Positions 1 to 7,651 of a DNA stretch of 53,472 bases are shown in pieces (the first letter of the stretch is position 1; every line of letters begins with the position of its first letter). The notes under the pieces were generated by a model, which searched no databases, was not told where the DNA came from, and saw only the letters and a program-made list of their open reading frames with translations. The position numbers and the translations under genes are program-made. Source of the stretch: Synergistes jonesii (GTDB lineage: Bacteria; Synergistota; Synergistia; Synergistales; Synergistaceae); the NCBI RefSeq assembly GCF_000712295.1, contig NZ_JMKI01000034.1, forward strand, positions 144 through 53,615, read 5' to 3'.

Positions 1-323
1 TCGGTCTGGTTCTTTTTGACTGACTGCGGTTCGAAGTCACCCTTGCGGTCTCTGGGGACGTCGATCGGGATATCTCCGGCCGAAGAGGTGACTGTTTTAG
101 GGCTGTAGCCGTTGCGGCTGTCATCTGTATGCTTGTTCTTGTAGTCATATTTGCTGTAACCGAGATGGTCATCCATCTCGGCTTCCAGCATCTGCTGGAT
201 CGTATCTCCGAGAAGATCCCTCAGCATAGCCTGTACGTCCTGGGCGTCTTCCGGTTTGTAGTGGGAAAGGAGACTCTGAATAAGCGCTTTTCTTTCCGGT
301 GTCAGTTTTCTCTGTCTTGCCAT
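1..323 (-). CDS. IS256-family transposase, N-terminal part, cut by the window edge
   Basis: First ~107 residues of an IS256-family (mutator-type) DDE transposase, starting MARQRKLTPE with the family N-terminal block GDTIQQMLEAEMDDHLGYSK. ATG at 323-321 is preceded by AGGAGGA. The gene runs off the left end, so the catalytic domain is not visible here. The ribosome site lies in a perfect hairpin (see 332-370). A second copy of the same family, in the same orientation, leaves the window at the right end (52858-53472). Known for the family: cut-and-paste or copy-out transposition making 8-9 bp target duplications. The two visible pieces do not overlap, so identity of the two copies cannot be judged. 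Confidence 0.9.
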   Translation of the reverse strand, partial: MARQRKLTPERKALIQSLLSHYKPEDAQDVQAMLRDLLGDTIQQMLEAEMDDHLGYSKYDYKNKHTDDSRNGYSPKTVTSSAGDIPIDVPRDRKGDFEPQSVKKNQT

Positions 324-331
324 AAAAATAT

Positions 332-370
332 CCTCCTGGATTGAATTTATCTTAACACCAATCCAGGAGG
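332..370 (-). promoter_or_regulatory. RBS-sequestering hairpin upstream of the IS256 transposase
   Basis: A perfect 12-bp inverted repeat (332-343 with 359-370, 15-nt loop). On the transposase mRNA the 3' arm contains the Shine-Dalgarno AGGAGG itself, a few bases before the ATG at 323. A transcript that reads into the element from outside would fold and hide the ribosome site. Comparable sequestration is known in IS10 and IS200; for this element it is inference. Confidence 0.6.
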
Positions 371-387
371 CTTGCTTTCTTCTCTAT

Positions 388-411
388 GGAGTTTACACAG
401 AATTTGTTATA
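388..411. repeat. Terminal inverted repeat of the left IS256-family element
   Basis: Read inwards on the - strand, 388-411 begins TATAACAAATTCTGTGTAAA and matches the right-end repeat at 52710-52733 (TGTAACTTATTCTGTGTAAA) at 20 of 24 positions. It marks the outer end of the left IS copy. The exact last base is uncertain because no target duplication can be compared. Confidence 0.75.
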
Positions 412-595
412 CTCTCACGTACTGTCACATATCACAAAAAACAAAGACTGCACATGTCCCTCCTGCCTCTCCAGACAGATGAGGGAGTACCTTAAAAAAC
501 AGCAATCATAACTATAGCCCTTTGCGAAAGCGGTGGGCTATGCCTTATGTCCTGCTATTCCGCCTTGGCAGTGGAAATCGCAGAGAGCATAAGTA
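412..595. other. Gene-free gap between IS256 and integrase
   Basis: No credible gene. A 7-bp inverted repeat (ATAGCCC 514-520 with GGGCTAT 535-541) lies past the integrase stop, and an A6 run at 494-499 would give a U tract on the - strand about 15 nt after the stem. It may be a weak terminator for the integrase. This gap is the interior of the tRNA-linked element. Confidence 0.4.
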
Positions 596-1759
596 TTATG
601 GCAAACCGTTCTCCAGCCCGTCCAGCTCATCCGCGTACCACTGCATCATCCGCGCCCTCTCCGGCAGCATCGTCGTCTCGTTATACGCCGCGCGGACCGA
701 ATTGCCCTCTACATGCGCGAGCTGAAGCTCTATAGCGTCCGGGCTCCACAACCCCGACTCATTAAGCAGCGTAGAGGCCATTCCGCGAAAGCCGTGCGCC
801 GTCATCGCGTCAGCGCCGAAACCCATAGAGCGGATGGCGATCCGCACCGTGTCCGCGCTCATCGGGCGCGACGCCCCGCGCTCAGACGGAAAGACGAACC
901 TGCCGGCAAGTCCCGCCGCATCGATGCGTCCCTTCTGATCCATAAGCAGTTCGACCACCTGCTTCGCCAGCGGCACGATATGCGGCCGCCTCATCTTCAT
1001 CTTTTCTGCCGGAATGCGCCATACGGCGCGCTCCAAATCAAACTCGCCCCACTCCGCCATCCGGACTTCACCGGGACGACAGAAAGTATACGCCGAAAAC
1101 AGCAGAGCGTTGCGCACGCGCGGGCGCGGATACCCTCTGATGCTCCGCATCAGGACCGAAACCTCCCGGGCGTCCGTCACCCTCGCGAAATGCTTCGTGC
1201 GGACCGGCGCCAGCTTCCCTGCTAAAATGGCCGTAGGATCCCCCTGCACATAAAAAGGCATCGCATACTTAAAAACCTGGCTGAAAACATTCAGCACCCG
1301 ATGCGCCGTCTCAAAATGCCCCCTGCCCTCCGCCTCGCGGCAGACCGCCAAAATCTCCGGCCCAGTTATCGTGGCCAGCGCGCGCCCCTTGAACTTCGGC
1401 AGGACGTAATCGTCGAGCCAGCGGCGGACGCGCGCCCTGTGCCCTTCGGAAAAACCGGAAATGCGCACCCGGTACCACTCCTCCGCGATCTCGGACAAAA
1501 GCACCCCCTCCACCGCGGGGGAGAAACAGGCGATCCCCGCCTCCCGCTTCTTAACTGCCAGCAGCTCCCGCGCCCGCCTCAAAGACACGTCGGGCCACTT
1601 GCCTATCGACACCTTCTTCCTCTTGCCGCCGGCCTGCGATACGAACCACCAATACTTCTGCCCTCCGGGCACGACCTCAAGATAAAGCCCGTCCCTGTCG
1701 GCTCTAATAAAGCGCTGCGCCTTCGGCTTCATACTCTGCACAGACAACTCGGTCAGCAA
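596..1759 (-). CDS. P4-type tyrosine recombinase (integrase)
   Basis: A 387-aa site-specific recombinase that would integrate and excise a genomic island or prophage. The N-terminal DUF4102-like arm-binding region has the typical RADRDGLYLEV and QKYWWFVSQAGGKRKKVSIG signature, followed by a SAM-like core-binding domain and a C-terminal catalytic domain. Catalytic blocks visible: FCRPGEVRMAEW (first Arg), HGFRGMASTLLNE (His-x-x-Arg), LAHVEGNSVRAAYNET (His and Tyr). I chose TTG at 1759-1757 because GGGAGGGG precedes it and the protein then begins LTELSVQSMKPKAQRF like other P4 integrases. Reading further upstream would translate the tRNA. The gene lies just past the 3' end of tRNA-Thr, the usual arrangement when the tRNA end is the attachment site. 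Confidence 0.9.
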   Translation of the reverse strand: MLTELSVQSMKPKAQRFIRADRDGLYLEVVPGGQKYWWFVSQAGGKRKKVSIGKWPDVSLRRARELLAVKKREAGIACFSPAVEGVLLSEIAEEWYRVRISGFSEGHRARVRRWLDDYVLPKFKGRALATITGPEILAVCREAEGRGHFETAHRVLNVFSQVFKYAMPFYVQGDPTAILAGKLAPVRTKHFARVTDAREVSVLMRSIRGYPRPRVRNALLFSAYTFCRPGEVRMAEWGEFDLERAVWRIPAEKMKMRRPHIVPLAKQVVELLMDQKGRIDAAGLAGRFVFPSERGASRPMSADTVRIAIRSMGFGADAMTAHGFRGMASTLLNESGLWSPDAIELQLAHVEGNSVRAAYNETTMLPERARMMQWYADELDGLENGLP

Positions 1760-1835
1760 CCGCGTCCCCTCCCGGTCAAGCACTAAAACGGCCCTTATAG
1801 TGCCGAATATCAAAGCTTTTAGTGCTGATTTAAGC

Positions 1836-1933
1836 TTGGCAGGCTTTGATACACTTTGACAGGCTTGACATGCCGCCAAAAACAAAAAAGCCCCGCCGTT
1901 CTTGATTATAACAGGCGTTTGACAGCCTTGACA
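1836..1933. repeat. Iterated TTGACAGGCTTGACA-type repeats upstream of the integrase
   Basis: Two 16-bp copies differing at one base, TTTGACAGGCTTGACA (1855-1870) and TTTGACAGCCTTGACA (1918-1933), plus a degenerate third TTGGCAGGCTTTGATA (1836-1851). They lie between the tRNA 3' end and the integrase start, where integrase arm-type sites or excisionase/repressor sites are expected. The function is inferred from position only. Confidence 0.55.
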
Positions 1934-1945
1934 AGCCGGCGGGGC
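1882..1945 (-). terminator. Long-loop terminator-like repeat upstream of the integrase
   Basis: GCCCCGCCG (1890-1898) and CGGCGGGGC (1937-1945) form a 9-bp stem. On the - strand the 3' arm is followed by TTTTTTG. It would stop read-through from the tRNA operon into the integrase. The large loop contains the candidate integrase promoter. Confidence 0.45.
1905..1934 (-). promoter_or_regulatory. Candidate integrase promoter
   Basis: On the - strand TTGTCA (1934-1929), 18-bp spacer, TATAAT (1910-1905). The -35 overlaps one of the iterated repeats, so integrase bound there could repress its own gene. The whole promoter sits in the loop of the terminator-like inverted repeat 1890-1945, so a transcript starting here lacks the 5' arm and would not be terminated by it. 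Confidence 0.55.
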
Positions 1946-1947
1946 GT

Positions 1948-1973
1948 CAAAAAAGGCCCCCTTGCGGGGGCTT
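1948..1973 (-). terminator. Rho-independent terminator of the tRNA-Tyr/tRNA-Thr unit
   Basis: On the - strand GCCCCC GCAA GGGGGC followed by CTTTTTT, about 12 nt after the CCA end of tRNA-Thr. A compact GC stem with tetraloop and U tract is a strong intrinsic terminator. Confidence 0.8.
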
Positions 1974-1984
1974 GATATTCCAAA

Positions 1985-2060
1985 TGGAGCCGACTCCCGG
2001 ACTCGAACCGGGGACCCCATCCTTACCATGGATGTGCTCTACCTACTGAGCTAAGTCGGC
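1985..2060 (-). tRNA. tRNA-Thr (anticodon GGU)
   Basis: Full cloverleaf on the - strand: acceptor GCCGACT/AGTCGGC, D-arm with AGCTCAGTAGGTAGAGC, anticodon stem CATCC/GGATG around loop ATGGTAA (anticodon GGT), T-loop TTCGAGT, encoded TCCA end. It lies 22 bp downstream of tRNA-Tyr in the same transcript. Its 3' end faces the integrase and is the probable attachment site. Confidence 0.95.
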
Positions 2061-2082
2061 GTCTGTCGTTCATCAATAAAAA

Positions 2083-2168
2083 TGGTGGTAGGAGTTGGAT
2101 TTGAACCAACGTAGGCTCTCGCCGACAGATTTACAGTCTGTTGCCTTTGACCACTCGGCCATCCTACC
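2083..2168 (-). tRNA. tRNA-Tyr (anticodon GUA)
   Basis: Class II tRNA of 86 nt on the - strand: acceptor GGTAGGA/TCCTACC, anticodon loop CTGTAAA (GUA), long variable arm, T-loop TTCAAAT and encoded ACCA. First gene of a two-tRNA unit with tRNA-Thr. Confidence 0.95.
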
Positions 2169-2202
2169 GCCCTAAGCGCGCCGCGACCGGCGTACGCAAA
2201 GA

Positions 2203-2230
2203 ATTTTACCGTATATCGGGCGTTTGTCAA
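2203..2230 (-). promoter_or_regulatory. Promoter of the tRNA-Tyr/tRNA-Thr unit
   Basis: On the - strand TTGACA (2230-2225), 16-bp spacer, TAAAAT (2208-2203). It ends about 35 bp before the tRNA-Tyr 5' end and has a GC-rich segment after the -10, as is common for stable-RNA promoters. Confidence 0.75.
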
Positions 2231-2771
2231 GATAGACAGACGCATGACAACCGCCGAGCGGCACGGAAAATGCGGAGCCTGATAAAAAATTTTTCTTCCT
2301 GCGCACATCTGTCAGCCGAGCGCGAATGGTTATCGGGCGCAGGCGTCATCGACTTTCGGTACATATGCCCGGTATAGAGCCGCCGCTTAAGTCGTTTTTC
2401 TTTCGTTTCCAAAAGCGCGCGAGGACGCTTTGCAAGAGCTCTGCGTCTTGTGCAGCGGCGCGATTGAGCCGCTAAGACGCAGGAATGCGCGGCACACTTT
2501 ATCTTGACGCGCCCTGCTTGGCGCGACGCCTACTCCCTCTCGATGCCCGTCGCGCCGTTTTATAACCATAGTTTTGAAATTAGCAATAATCTGCCTTTAT
2601 GTACAAACAATAATTGCCTTGACAAATGGTATAATAGGGTGTAAAAATTACGAGATTTGCAGGACATCAGGGGGTTGATGATCGGGGTAAGCTTATGTTA
2701 AGCTGTAGAGACAAGCGGATAGTTCTTTCAGAAATATAAAAAATGCACTAATTTTAAAGGAGAGTATTGTA
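2231..2771. other. Gene-free region with two hairpins and a weak promoter
   Basis: No credible gene in about 540 bases. Structure seen: a two-tier hairpin at 2441-2482 (CTGCGTCTT/AAGACGCAG outside, AGCGGC/GCCGCT inside), a second hairpin CGCGCC-CTGCTT-GGCGCG at 2508-2525, then an AT-rich stretch with TTGACA at 2619-2624, 17 bp and TAAAAA at 2642-2647. The latter may be the promoter of the Sel1-repeat gene. TATAAT at 2630-2635 is too close to that -35 to pair with it. A short stem AGCTTA-TGT-TAAGCT lies at about 2690-2704 in the leader. Confidence 0.4.
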
Positions 2772-3377
2772 ATGGCGGTAACAGATTCAATGCAGAAAAA
2801 GATATTAATGGGGATCATCGCGGTTCTTGTAATAATAGGCGGCATCTACTTCGTGGGGAACACAAACAAGGGGTCTCAGTTGAGTTCTGACGGATCCGCT
2901 GAATACAAGCAGGGAGTTGCTCTTTCAAATGAAGGTAAATTTAAGGAAGCGCTTGAGCAGTACGAAAAATCAGCAGAGAGGGGTAATATGCCTGCGGCCT
3001 ATATGGCCGGCATGTACCTCACACACGGACGCGCCGGTATCGAAAAAGATATCACAAAGGGTTTGTCTTATCTGAAAAAAGTTGCCGACGCAGGAGGTAA
3101 GAACGCAGCTTACGCTTTAGGAAAGGCTTATATGGATCCTCTTAAAGGCGTAAAAAGAGACTATGCCACCGGAATAAAATACATAAAAATGTCCGCTGAA
3201 AAAGGGCACGGTACGGCAATGTATGTGCTCGGCATTTACTATGAAATTGGCAAGGGCGTCGAAAAAGACAAACAGCAGGCGATAGAGTGGCTGGATAAGG
3301 CCGCTAAGACGTCTAAGGTAAGTTCTATAAGAACGAAGGCCGCTGCGCGCGCGGACAGACTCCGCAGCGCACAATAA
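2772..3377 (+). CDS. Sel1-repeat (tetratricopeptide-like) protein with N-terminal membrane anchor
   Basis: 201 aa. Residues ~10-28 (ILMGIIAVLVIIGGIYFVG) form one membrane segment or uncleaved signal anchor, so the rest probably faces the periplasm. Residues ~42-195 are a helical-repeat array of Sel1/TPR type: YKQGVALSNEGKFKEALEQY, then three units with the AxYxLGxxY pattern such as GTAMYVLGIYYEIGKGVEKD. Such proteins usually act as protein-binding scaffolds; the partner is unknown. ATG 2772 follows AAAGGAGAG at good spacing. It stands alone, with its own terminator at 3410-3447, between the tRNAs and the glycan locus. Confidence 0.85.
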   Translation: MAVTDSMQKKILMGIIAVLVIIGGIYFVGNTNKGSQLSSDGSAEYKQGVALSNEGKFKEALEQYEKSAERGNMPAAYMAGMYLTHGRAGIEKDITKGLSYLKKVADAGGKNAAYALGKAYMDPLKGVKRDYATGIKYIKMSAEKGHGTAMYVLGIYYEIGKGVEKDKQQAIEWLDKAAKTSKVSSIRTKAAARADRLRSAQ

Positions 3378-3409
3378 GTGTTAGTACACGTTAAAGATAA
3401 AGAGACTAT

Positions 3410-3447
3410 AACGGCTCTATATGGAAAATCCTGCATATAGAGCCGTT
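3410..3447 (+). terminator. Terminator after the Sel1-repeat gene
   Basis: Perfect 14-bp stem AACGGCTCTATATG / CATATAGAGCCGTT with a 10-nt loop, followed by GTCTTGTTCT. The stem is strong but the U tract is imperfect. It separates the Sel1 gene from the glycan locus. Confidence 0.7.
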
Positions 3448-3545
3448 GTCTTGTTCTGCCTCTGATATTTTTTAGAGCAGTTTTTGTGTGATAACGTGAT
3501 AATATTTAAGTTGATATGGAAATCTCGAAGGTGGGGAAAAGCTTC

Positions 3546-4604
3546 TTGGAAAATCAAAAGAGATATCTTGTTACCGGCGCGGCGGGGTTTATAGGAAGTA
3601 ATCTTGTTCGTTTCCTTATCTCAAAGGGACATAGGGCGGTCGCCTACGATAAACTGACCTACGCCGGCAATTATTCGTCGCTCAAGGGGCTTCCGGAAGA
3701 GAGCTTCGCGTTTGTAAAGGGGGATATATGCGATACGCACGCCGCCTTTGATTCGCTTGAAAAATACAACATTTCTTCCATTTTCCACCTGGCCGCCGAA
3801 AGCCATGTCGACCGTTCGATAGACGCTCCCGCCGACTTCATAGAAACGAATATAAAAGGCACGTTTTCGATGCTGACCGCCGCGCGCAAATATTATGAGT
3901 CTTTAGGCGGCGCCGCAAAGGCCAGCTTCCGCTTCCTTCATATTTCTACCGACGAAGTTTACGGCAGCCTCGGTGAAAGCGGCTACTTCGCAGAAGATAC
4001 CCCATACGCGCCGAACTCTCCCTATTCGGCGTCGAAGGCTTCGTCGGATCACCTTGTGCGCGCGTGGCATCATACATTCGGTCTTCCCGTGCTCACGACG
4101 AACTGCTCCAACAACTACGGGCCGAGACAATTCCCCGAAAAGCTGATACCGCTCATCATACATAAAGCGCTGAACGGAGAGGAACTACCGATATACGGCG
4201 ACGGGAAAAATATAAGAGACTGGCTTTTCGTGGACGATCACTGCTCCGCCCTTTATACGGTAATGGCAAAAGGCATGCCTGGAGAAACGTACAACGTCGG
4301 CGGAAATTGCGAGAAGCAGAATATAGAGATAGTCCATATCATATGCTCAATACTGGACGAACTGCGTCCGAAAAAAAGCGGCAGTTACGCTTCGCAGATC
4401 GTCTTTGTAAAAGACCGACCAGGGCACGACAGGCGCTACGCTATAGACGCATCGAAGATAAAGCGCGAGCTTGGTTGGCAGCCGTTAGAAACCTTCGACA
4501 GCGGCATAAGAAAGACAATAATCTGGTATCTTGACAACACCGAATGGGTGAAGGATATCATCAACGGTAAATATCAGTGTCAGAGATTAGGCTCAGACGC
4601 TTAA
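3546..4604 (+). CDS. rmlB: dTDP-glucose 4,6-dehydratase
   Basis: Converts dTDP-glucose to dTDP-4-keto-6-deoxyglucose, the branch point for rhamnose and for 4-amino-4,6-dideoxy sugars. Extended SDR fold: NAD-binding GAAGFIG near the N-terminus, [12 protein letters not shown], the catalytic triad region HISTDEVYG with its Asp-Glu pair, and catalytic YSASK; the nucleotide-sugar region [14 protein letters not shown] follows. I prefer TTG 3546 (352 aa), which follows AAGGTGGGG. An in-frame ATG at 3516 lacks a ribosome site. First gene of the glycan locus; RmlA and RmlC are encoded 12 kb downstream and RmlD is absent from the window. Confidence 0.93.
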   Translation: MENQKRYLVTGAAGFIGSNLVRFLISKGHRAVAYDKLTYAGNYSSLKGLPEESFAFVKGDICDTHAAFDSLEKYNISSIFHLAAESHVDRSIDAPADFIETNIKGTFSMLTAARKYYESLGGAAKASFRFLHISTDEVYGSLGESGYFAEDTPYAPNSPYSASKASSDHLVRAWHHTFGLPVLTTNCSNNYGPRQFPEKLIPLIIHKALNGEELPIYGDGKNIRDWLFVDDHCSALYTVMAKGMPGETYNVGGNCEKQNIEIVHIICSILDELRPKKSGSYASQIVFVKDRPGHDRRYAIDASKIKRELGWQPLETFDSGIRKTIIWYLDNTEWVKDIINGKYQCQRLGSDA

Positions 4605-4668
4605 TGTAAGTTTTTTACTAAATCATTTCCATTTTAAATCGGATAAAGATAAGGAAAGGACTGCTAAG

Positions 4669-7638
4669 TTGAATTATCTGCATATTTTGCCCTCGGATAC
4701 AATAAGGACATGCCGTGTAATAGAAATGATGCAGGAACACTTTGATATAAAAGAGCATCATTTTATGATAATGGCAGATAAAGAATATGTAACAAAACAT
4801 TATCCGGTTCTACTAAATTTTCCTTGGCTTATGTTCTTAAACAAGCCGTCAAAAAATACGTTTTTTAAGAAACTAAAGATAGTTCGTCCTGTGGCAAAAC
4901 AAATGAAAAATGCGGACGTGATCGTATGGCATTCGTTGATGCCACTTAAGGGAGCTTTCGGCTTCCCCCTTTCCTTAGCGTGCGCGAGGAAGAGAAACCT
5001 GAAAAAATCCGTATGGATTGAACACTCAACCGATTTGCTTTACTGGGCAAACCCTTCCGCCAAATCGTTTAAAGAAAAAATAAAAAACCGCCTTCAGAAA
5101 TATATAAGAGAAAATATCCGCTGTGTCGGGCTGTCTCTTCCTTCGGACAAGCCGATACATGGCTATTCTTTTAACGGATATTATAAATATTTCGATCTCC
5201 CGACGCCACCATCTGAGCCGCACGTTCAGATATTGGAGAACGTTATCGAAGAAAAAAGAGCGCAGGAAGAAGAACAGCGTAGCGCGCTCGTTGACACCGC
5301 AGTGAAAAAAGAGCTCGATCGCCTTCTTGCGATGGAAAAAGAAACTAAAAACAGCGCCAGAAGAGTCCGCGTCGAAAGCGCGATAGAGAAGAGTTCCGCT
5401 GTGTGGGTCTGCAAAGACGGAGAAAAATACCTTGAATTTACACGCGCGACATCGTCGACAGACGATATCACAATACCCGAAAGCAGGGAAACAACCGCCG
5501 AAAGCACCTTCCTTGGTGGAAAAACGGCCAATTCTGCGCCCAGCCGGCTGACGAAAAAGCAGCCGTCGAAGAGCGGCCGTACTGCGCAGGGGCATGCCAG
5601 GAGCGACAGCGATGTGCTAGCGGTATCAGAGCGCCACGGCGGAGAAGGGGATGAAGAGAGCCTCTTCGACCTCGACGAAACCTGCGTGGGAAATGAGATC
5701 TCTGAAGCGAAAGAAGACGATTCCTACGAAGGACTGCCCTGGTACGAAAGAGTGGTGAAACAAGCTGAAAAGACAGAAGCCGATAAACGGGCGAAGGCCG
5801 AAGAGGAGGCACGTGCCAAAGCTGAGACCGAGGGGCAGTATGTCGAAGAGTACTCTTCATACGAGGATCTTGTCAAAAAGGTCGACGCCTTGACGGAGCT
5901 GCCGCCGCACAAGCCCGTGATACTTCTCGGCTACGACGGTCTGACCTACAATGGGCACAAGAGCCTGATAGACAAGCTGAAACTTTTAAAAGGGCGCCGG
6001 AATCAGATTGCAGAGCTGTACGTGCCGATGCACTATACGATGCTCAACGAGTATGACACGCCGTCGTCGGACGCATACAGGCGATCTATTTCCGATTACG
6101 GTGCAAAAACGCTCGGTTTCCGCCCGAAGCTCCTCAACAGCGGCCGCGTAAGCGAAGAAACGTATTTTAAATTCCTCAGCAATGTCGATATAGCCGTCTT
6201 CGGGGGACACAGGCCTCTGAATGCCGACGCCCTACTTTATCTGCTTCGCATGAGGAAAAAGATATTCCTGCCGAGGAGCACTTTTTTATACAAACTATTA
6301 AAGGATAACGGTTATCCTGTATTTGAGAGCGATGCGCTACCCGGCATGAAATTCGAAGAGTTTATCGCCCCTCTGCCAGTAACGGATGAAGTTTTCGAAT
6401 GGGCGACAGAAAGGCTTGATTACCAGGCTGTACTGGAGAAATGGCGGAGTTTTTATAACTATGTAAATTCCAGACCGTCGAAAAAAGCGTTTAATAATAA
6501 GCATATAAAATATCTATATATCTTCTTTGGAACGCCGCACACGCTTGGAGGATACTGGAAAATGGTTGACAGCCGTGCCGACGCGGCCGACCATAAATAT
6601 CTGATATTAAGAGAAAAATCAATTTTGAGATATGTGCCAGAGCTTGCCGAAAGAGACGACATACTCTACCTTTGCGAGGGAGGCAAGTTGAAAAAAGCGC
6701 GTTATCTATACCGCCTTTTCTCAAATGCGGACAATATCATCATTCACGGTATGTTTATAGGTACTTTGCCTGTCGCGATTCTCGCGCTGTTCAGGAAATT
6801 CCATAAAAAGCTTGCTTGGATCGAGTGGAGCGGAGATATCTGGCTGTGGAAGAGAGACGAGAACTGTCTTAAGGACAAGATAATAAACAAGCTGAATCAC
6901 AGAATCAGGGAGGTAATACCGTACATCGTAATGACCGCTCCCACTGATGAAGAGAGATTCAAGAGCGAGTTTAAAACCGGCGCTAAGTGCGTGTACATAG
7001 CGTTGCCTACAAGGAGAAACGGAAATTCCAACGACGCCATCGATGCGGTGAGGCCGCCGCAGAAACCGGAGGATTCTCCGATAAGGATACAGATCGGGCA
7101 TAACATGTTCCAGTTCAACAACCATATTAAGATTCTGGACAGCTTGAAGAAATTCGCGGATGAAGATATAGAGATATTTATCCCGATGGCATACGGGGAC
7201 AGCGGATTAAACGGACAGTACGGCGGCTGGGAATATGTCAATATGGTGAAAAAGAAAGCGTCGCGGCTGTTTGGCGAGAAACTGGACCTTCTCACGCGCG
7301 TGATTCCTCTTGACGAATATACCGCAAAACTGTGGAATGTGGATATTGCAATATTCGGTTCCGAGAGGATATGCGGCGCAGCGAATATCTATATGCTGAT
7401 TTACATGGGCAAGAAAGTATTTCTGCCCGGGACGAGCGAATATTATAAATTCTTTGTCGACAAGGGGATAAAAGTATTTGATACGAATAAGATATCCGAG
7501 ATGACGTACGAGGAGTTTATCAAGCCCGTGGAGAACCAGGATAGCTCTTGGGTTCTGGATCAGTACAATCAAACGCTGATTCGTTCGCAGTGGGATGCCT
7601 TCTTCAAAGAACTTGATGAAAGACATCTGAAGAGATAG
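4669..7638 (+). CDS. Tandem WecF-like (GT56) glycosyltransferase with a ~230-residue charged insertion
   Basis: 989 aa, TTG start. Two repeats resemble family GT56 (WecF/RffT, TDP-Fuc4NAc transferase). Repeat 1 is split: N-half ~1-182, C-half ~413-600. Repeat 2 spans ~612-985. Paralogous blocks: VWIEHSTDLLYWANP against AWIEWSGDIWLWKRD, and the C-terminal pair MKFEEFIAPLP against MTYEEFIKPVE. The insertion (~183-412) is rich in Glu/Lys/Arg/Ser, begins and ends with likely helical or coiled-coil stretches (VIEEKRAQEEEQRSALVD; EADKRAKAEEEARAKAETEG) and has no recognised fold. No membrane segments, so probably cytoplasmic or peripheral. WecF-type donors are dTDP-4-acylamino-4,6-dideoxyhexoses, matching the aminotransferase and acyl genes of this locus. 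Family assignment is by pattern and moderately sure; donor and acceptor are inferred. Confidence 0.7.
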   Translation: MNYLHILPSDTIRTCRVIEMMQEHFDIKEHHFMIMADKEYVTKHYPVLLNFPWLMFLNKPSKNTFFKKLKIVRPVAKQMKNADVIVWHSLMPLKGAFGFPLSLACARKRNLKKSVWIEHSTDLLYWANPSAKSFKEKIKNRLQKYIRENIRCVGLSLPSDKPIHGYSFNGYYKYFDLPTPPSEPHVQILENVIEEKRAQEEEQRSALVDTAVKKELDRLLAMEKETKNSARRVRVESAIEKSSAVWVCKDGEKYLEFTRATSSTDDITIPESRETTAESTFLGGKTANSAPSRLTKKQPSKSGRTAQGHARSDSDVLAVSERHGGEGDEESLFDLDETCVGNEISEAKEDDSYEGLPWYERVVKQAEKTEADKRAKAEEEARAKAETEGQYVEEYSSYEDLVKKVDALTELPPHKPVILLGYDGLTYNGHKSLIDKLKLLKGRRNQIAELYVPMHYTMLNEYDTPSSDAYRRSISDYGAKTLGFRPKLLNSGRVSEETYFKFLSNVDIAVFGGHRPLNADALLYLLRMRKKIFLPRSTFLYKLLKDNGYPVFESDALPGMKFEEFIAPLPVTDEVFEWATERLDYQAVLEKWRSFYNYVNSRPSKKAFNNKHIKYLYIFFGTPHTLGGYWKMVDSRADAADHKYLILREKSILRYVPELAERDDILYLCEGGKLKKARYLYRLFSNADNIIIHGMFIGTLPVAILALFRKFHKKLAWIEWSGDIWLWKRDENCLKDKIINKLNHRIREVIPYIVMTAPTDEERFKSEFKTGAKCVYIALPTRRNGNSNDAIDAVRPPQKPEDSPIRIQIGHNMFQFNNHIKILDSLKKFADEDIEIFIPMAYGDSGLNGQYGGWEYVNMVKKKASRLFGEKLDLLTRVIPLDEYTAKLWNVDIAIFGSERICGAANIYMLIYMGKKVFLPGTSEYYKFFVDKGIKVFDTNKISEMTYEEFIKPVENQDSSWVLDQYNQTLIRSQWDAFFKELDERHLKR

Positions 7639-7651
7639 GGAGTGCTTGCAT

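Noticed and set aside
1960-2029. N-terminal extension of the integrase reading into tRNA-Thr
   Set aside because: The frame is open by chance through the tRNA; the TTG at 1759 with GGGAGGGG gives the standard integrase N-terminus.
2619-2635. TTGACA followed by TATAAT upstream of the Sel1 gene
   Set aside because: Only 5 bp apart, so they cannot be one promoter. TTGACA with TAAAAA at 2642 was kept as a weak alternative.
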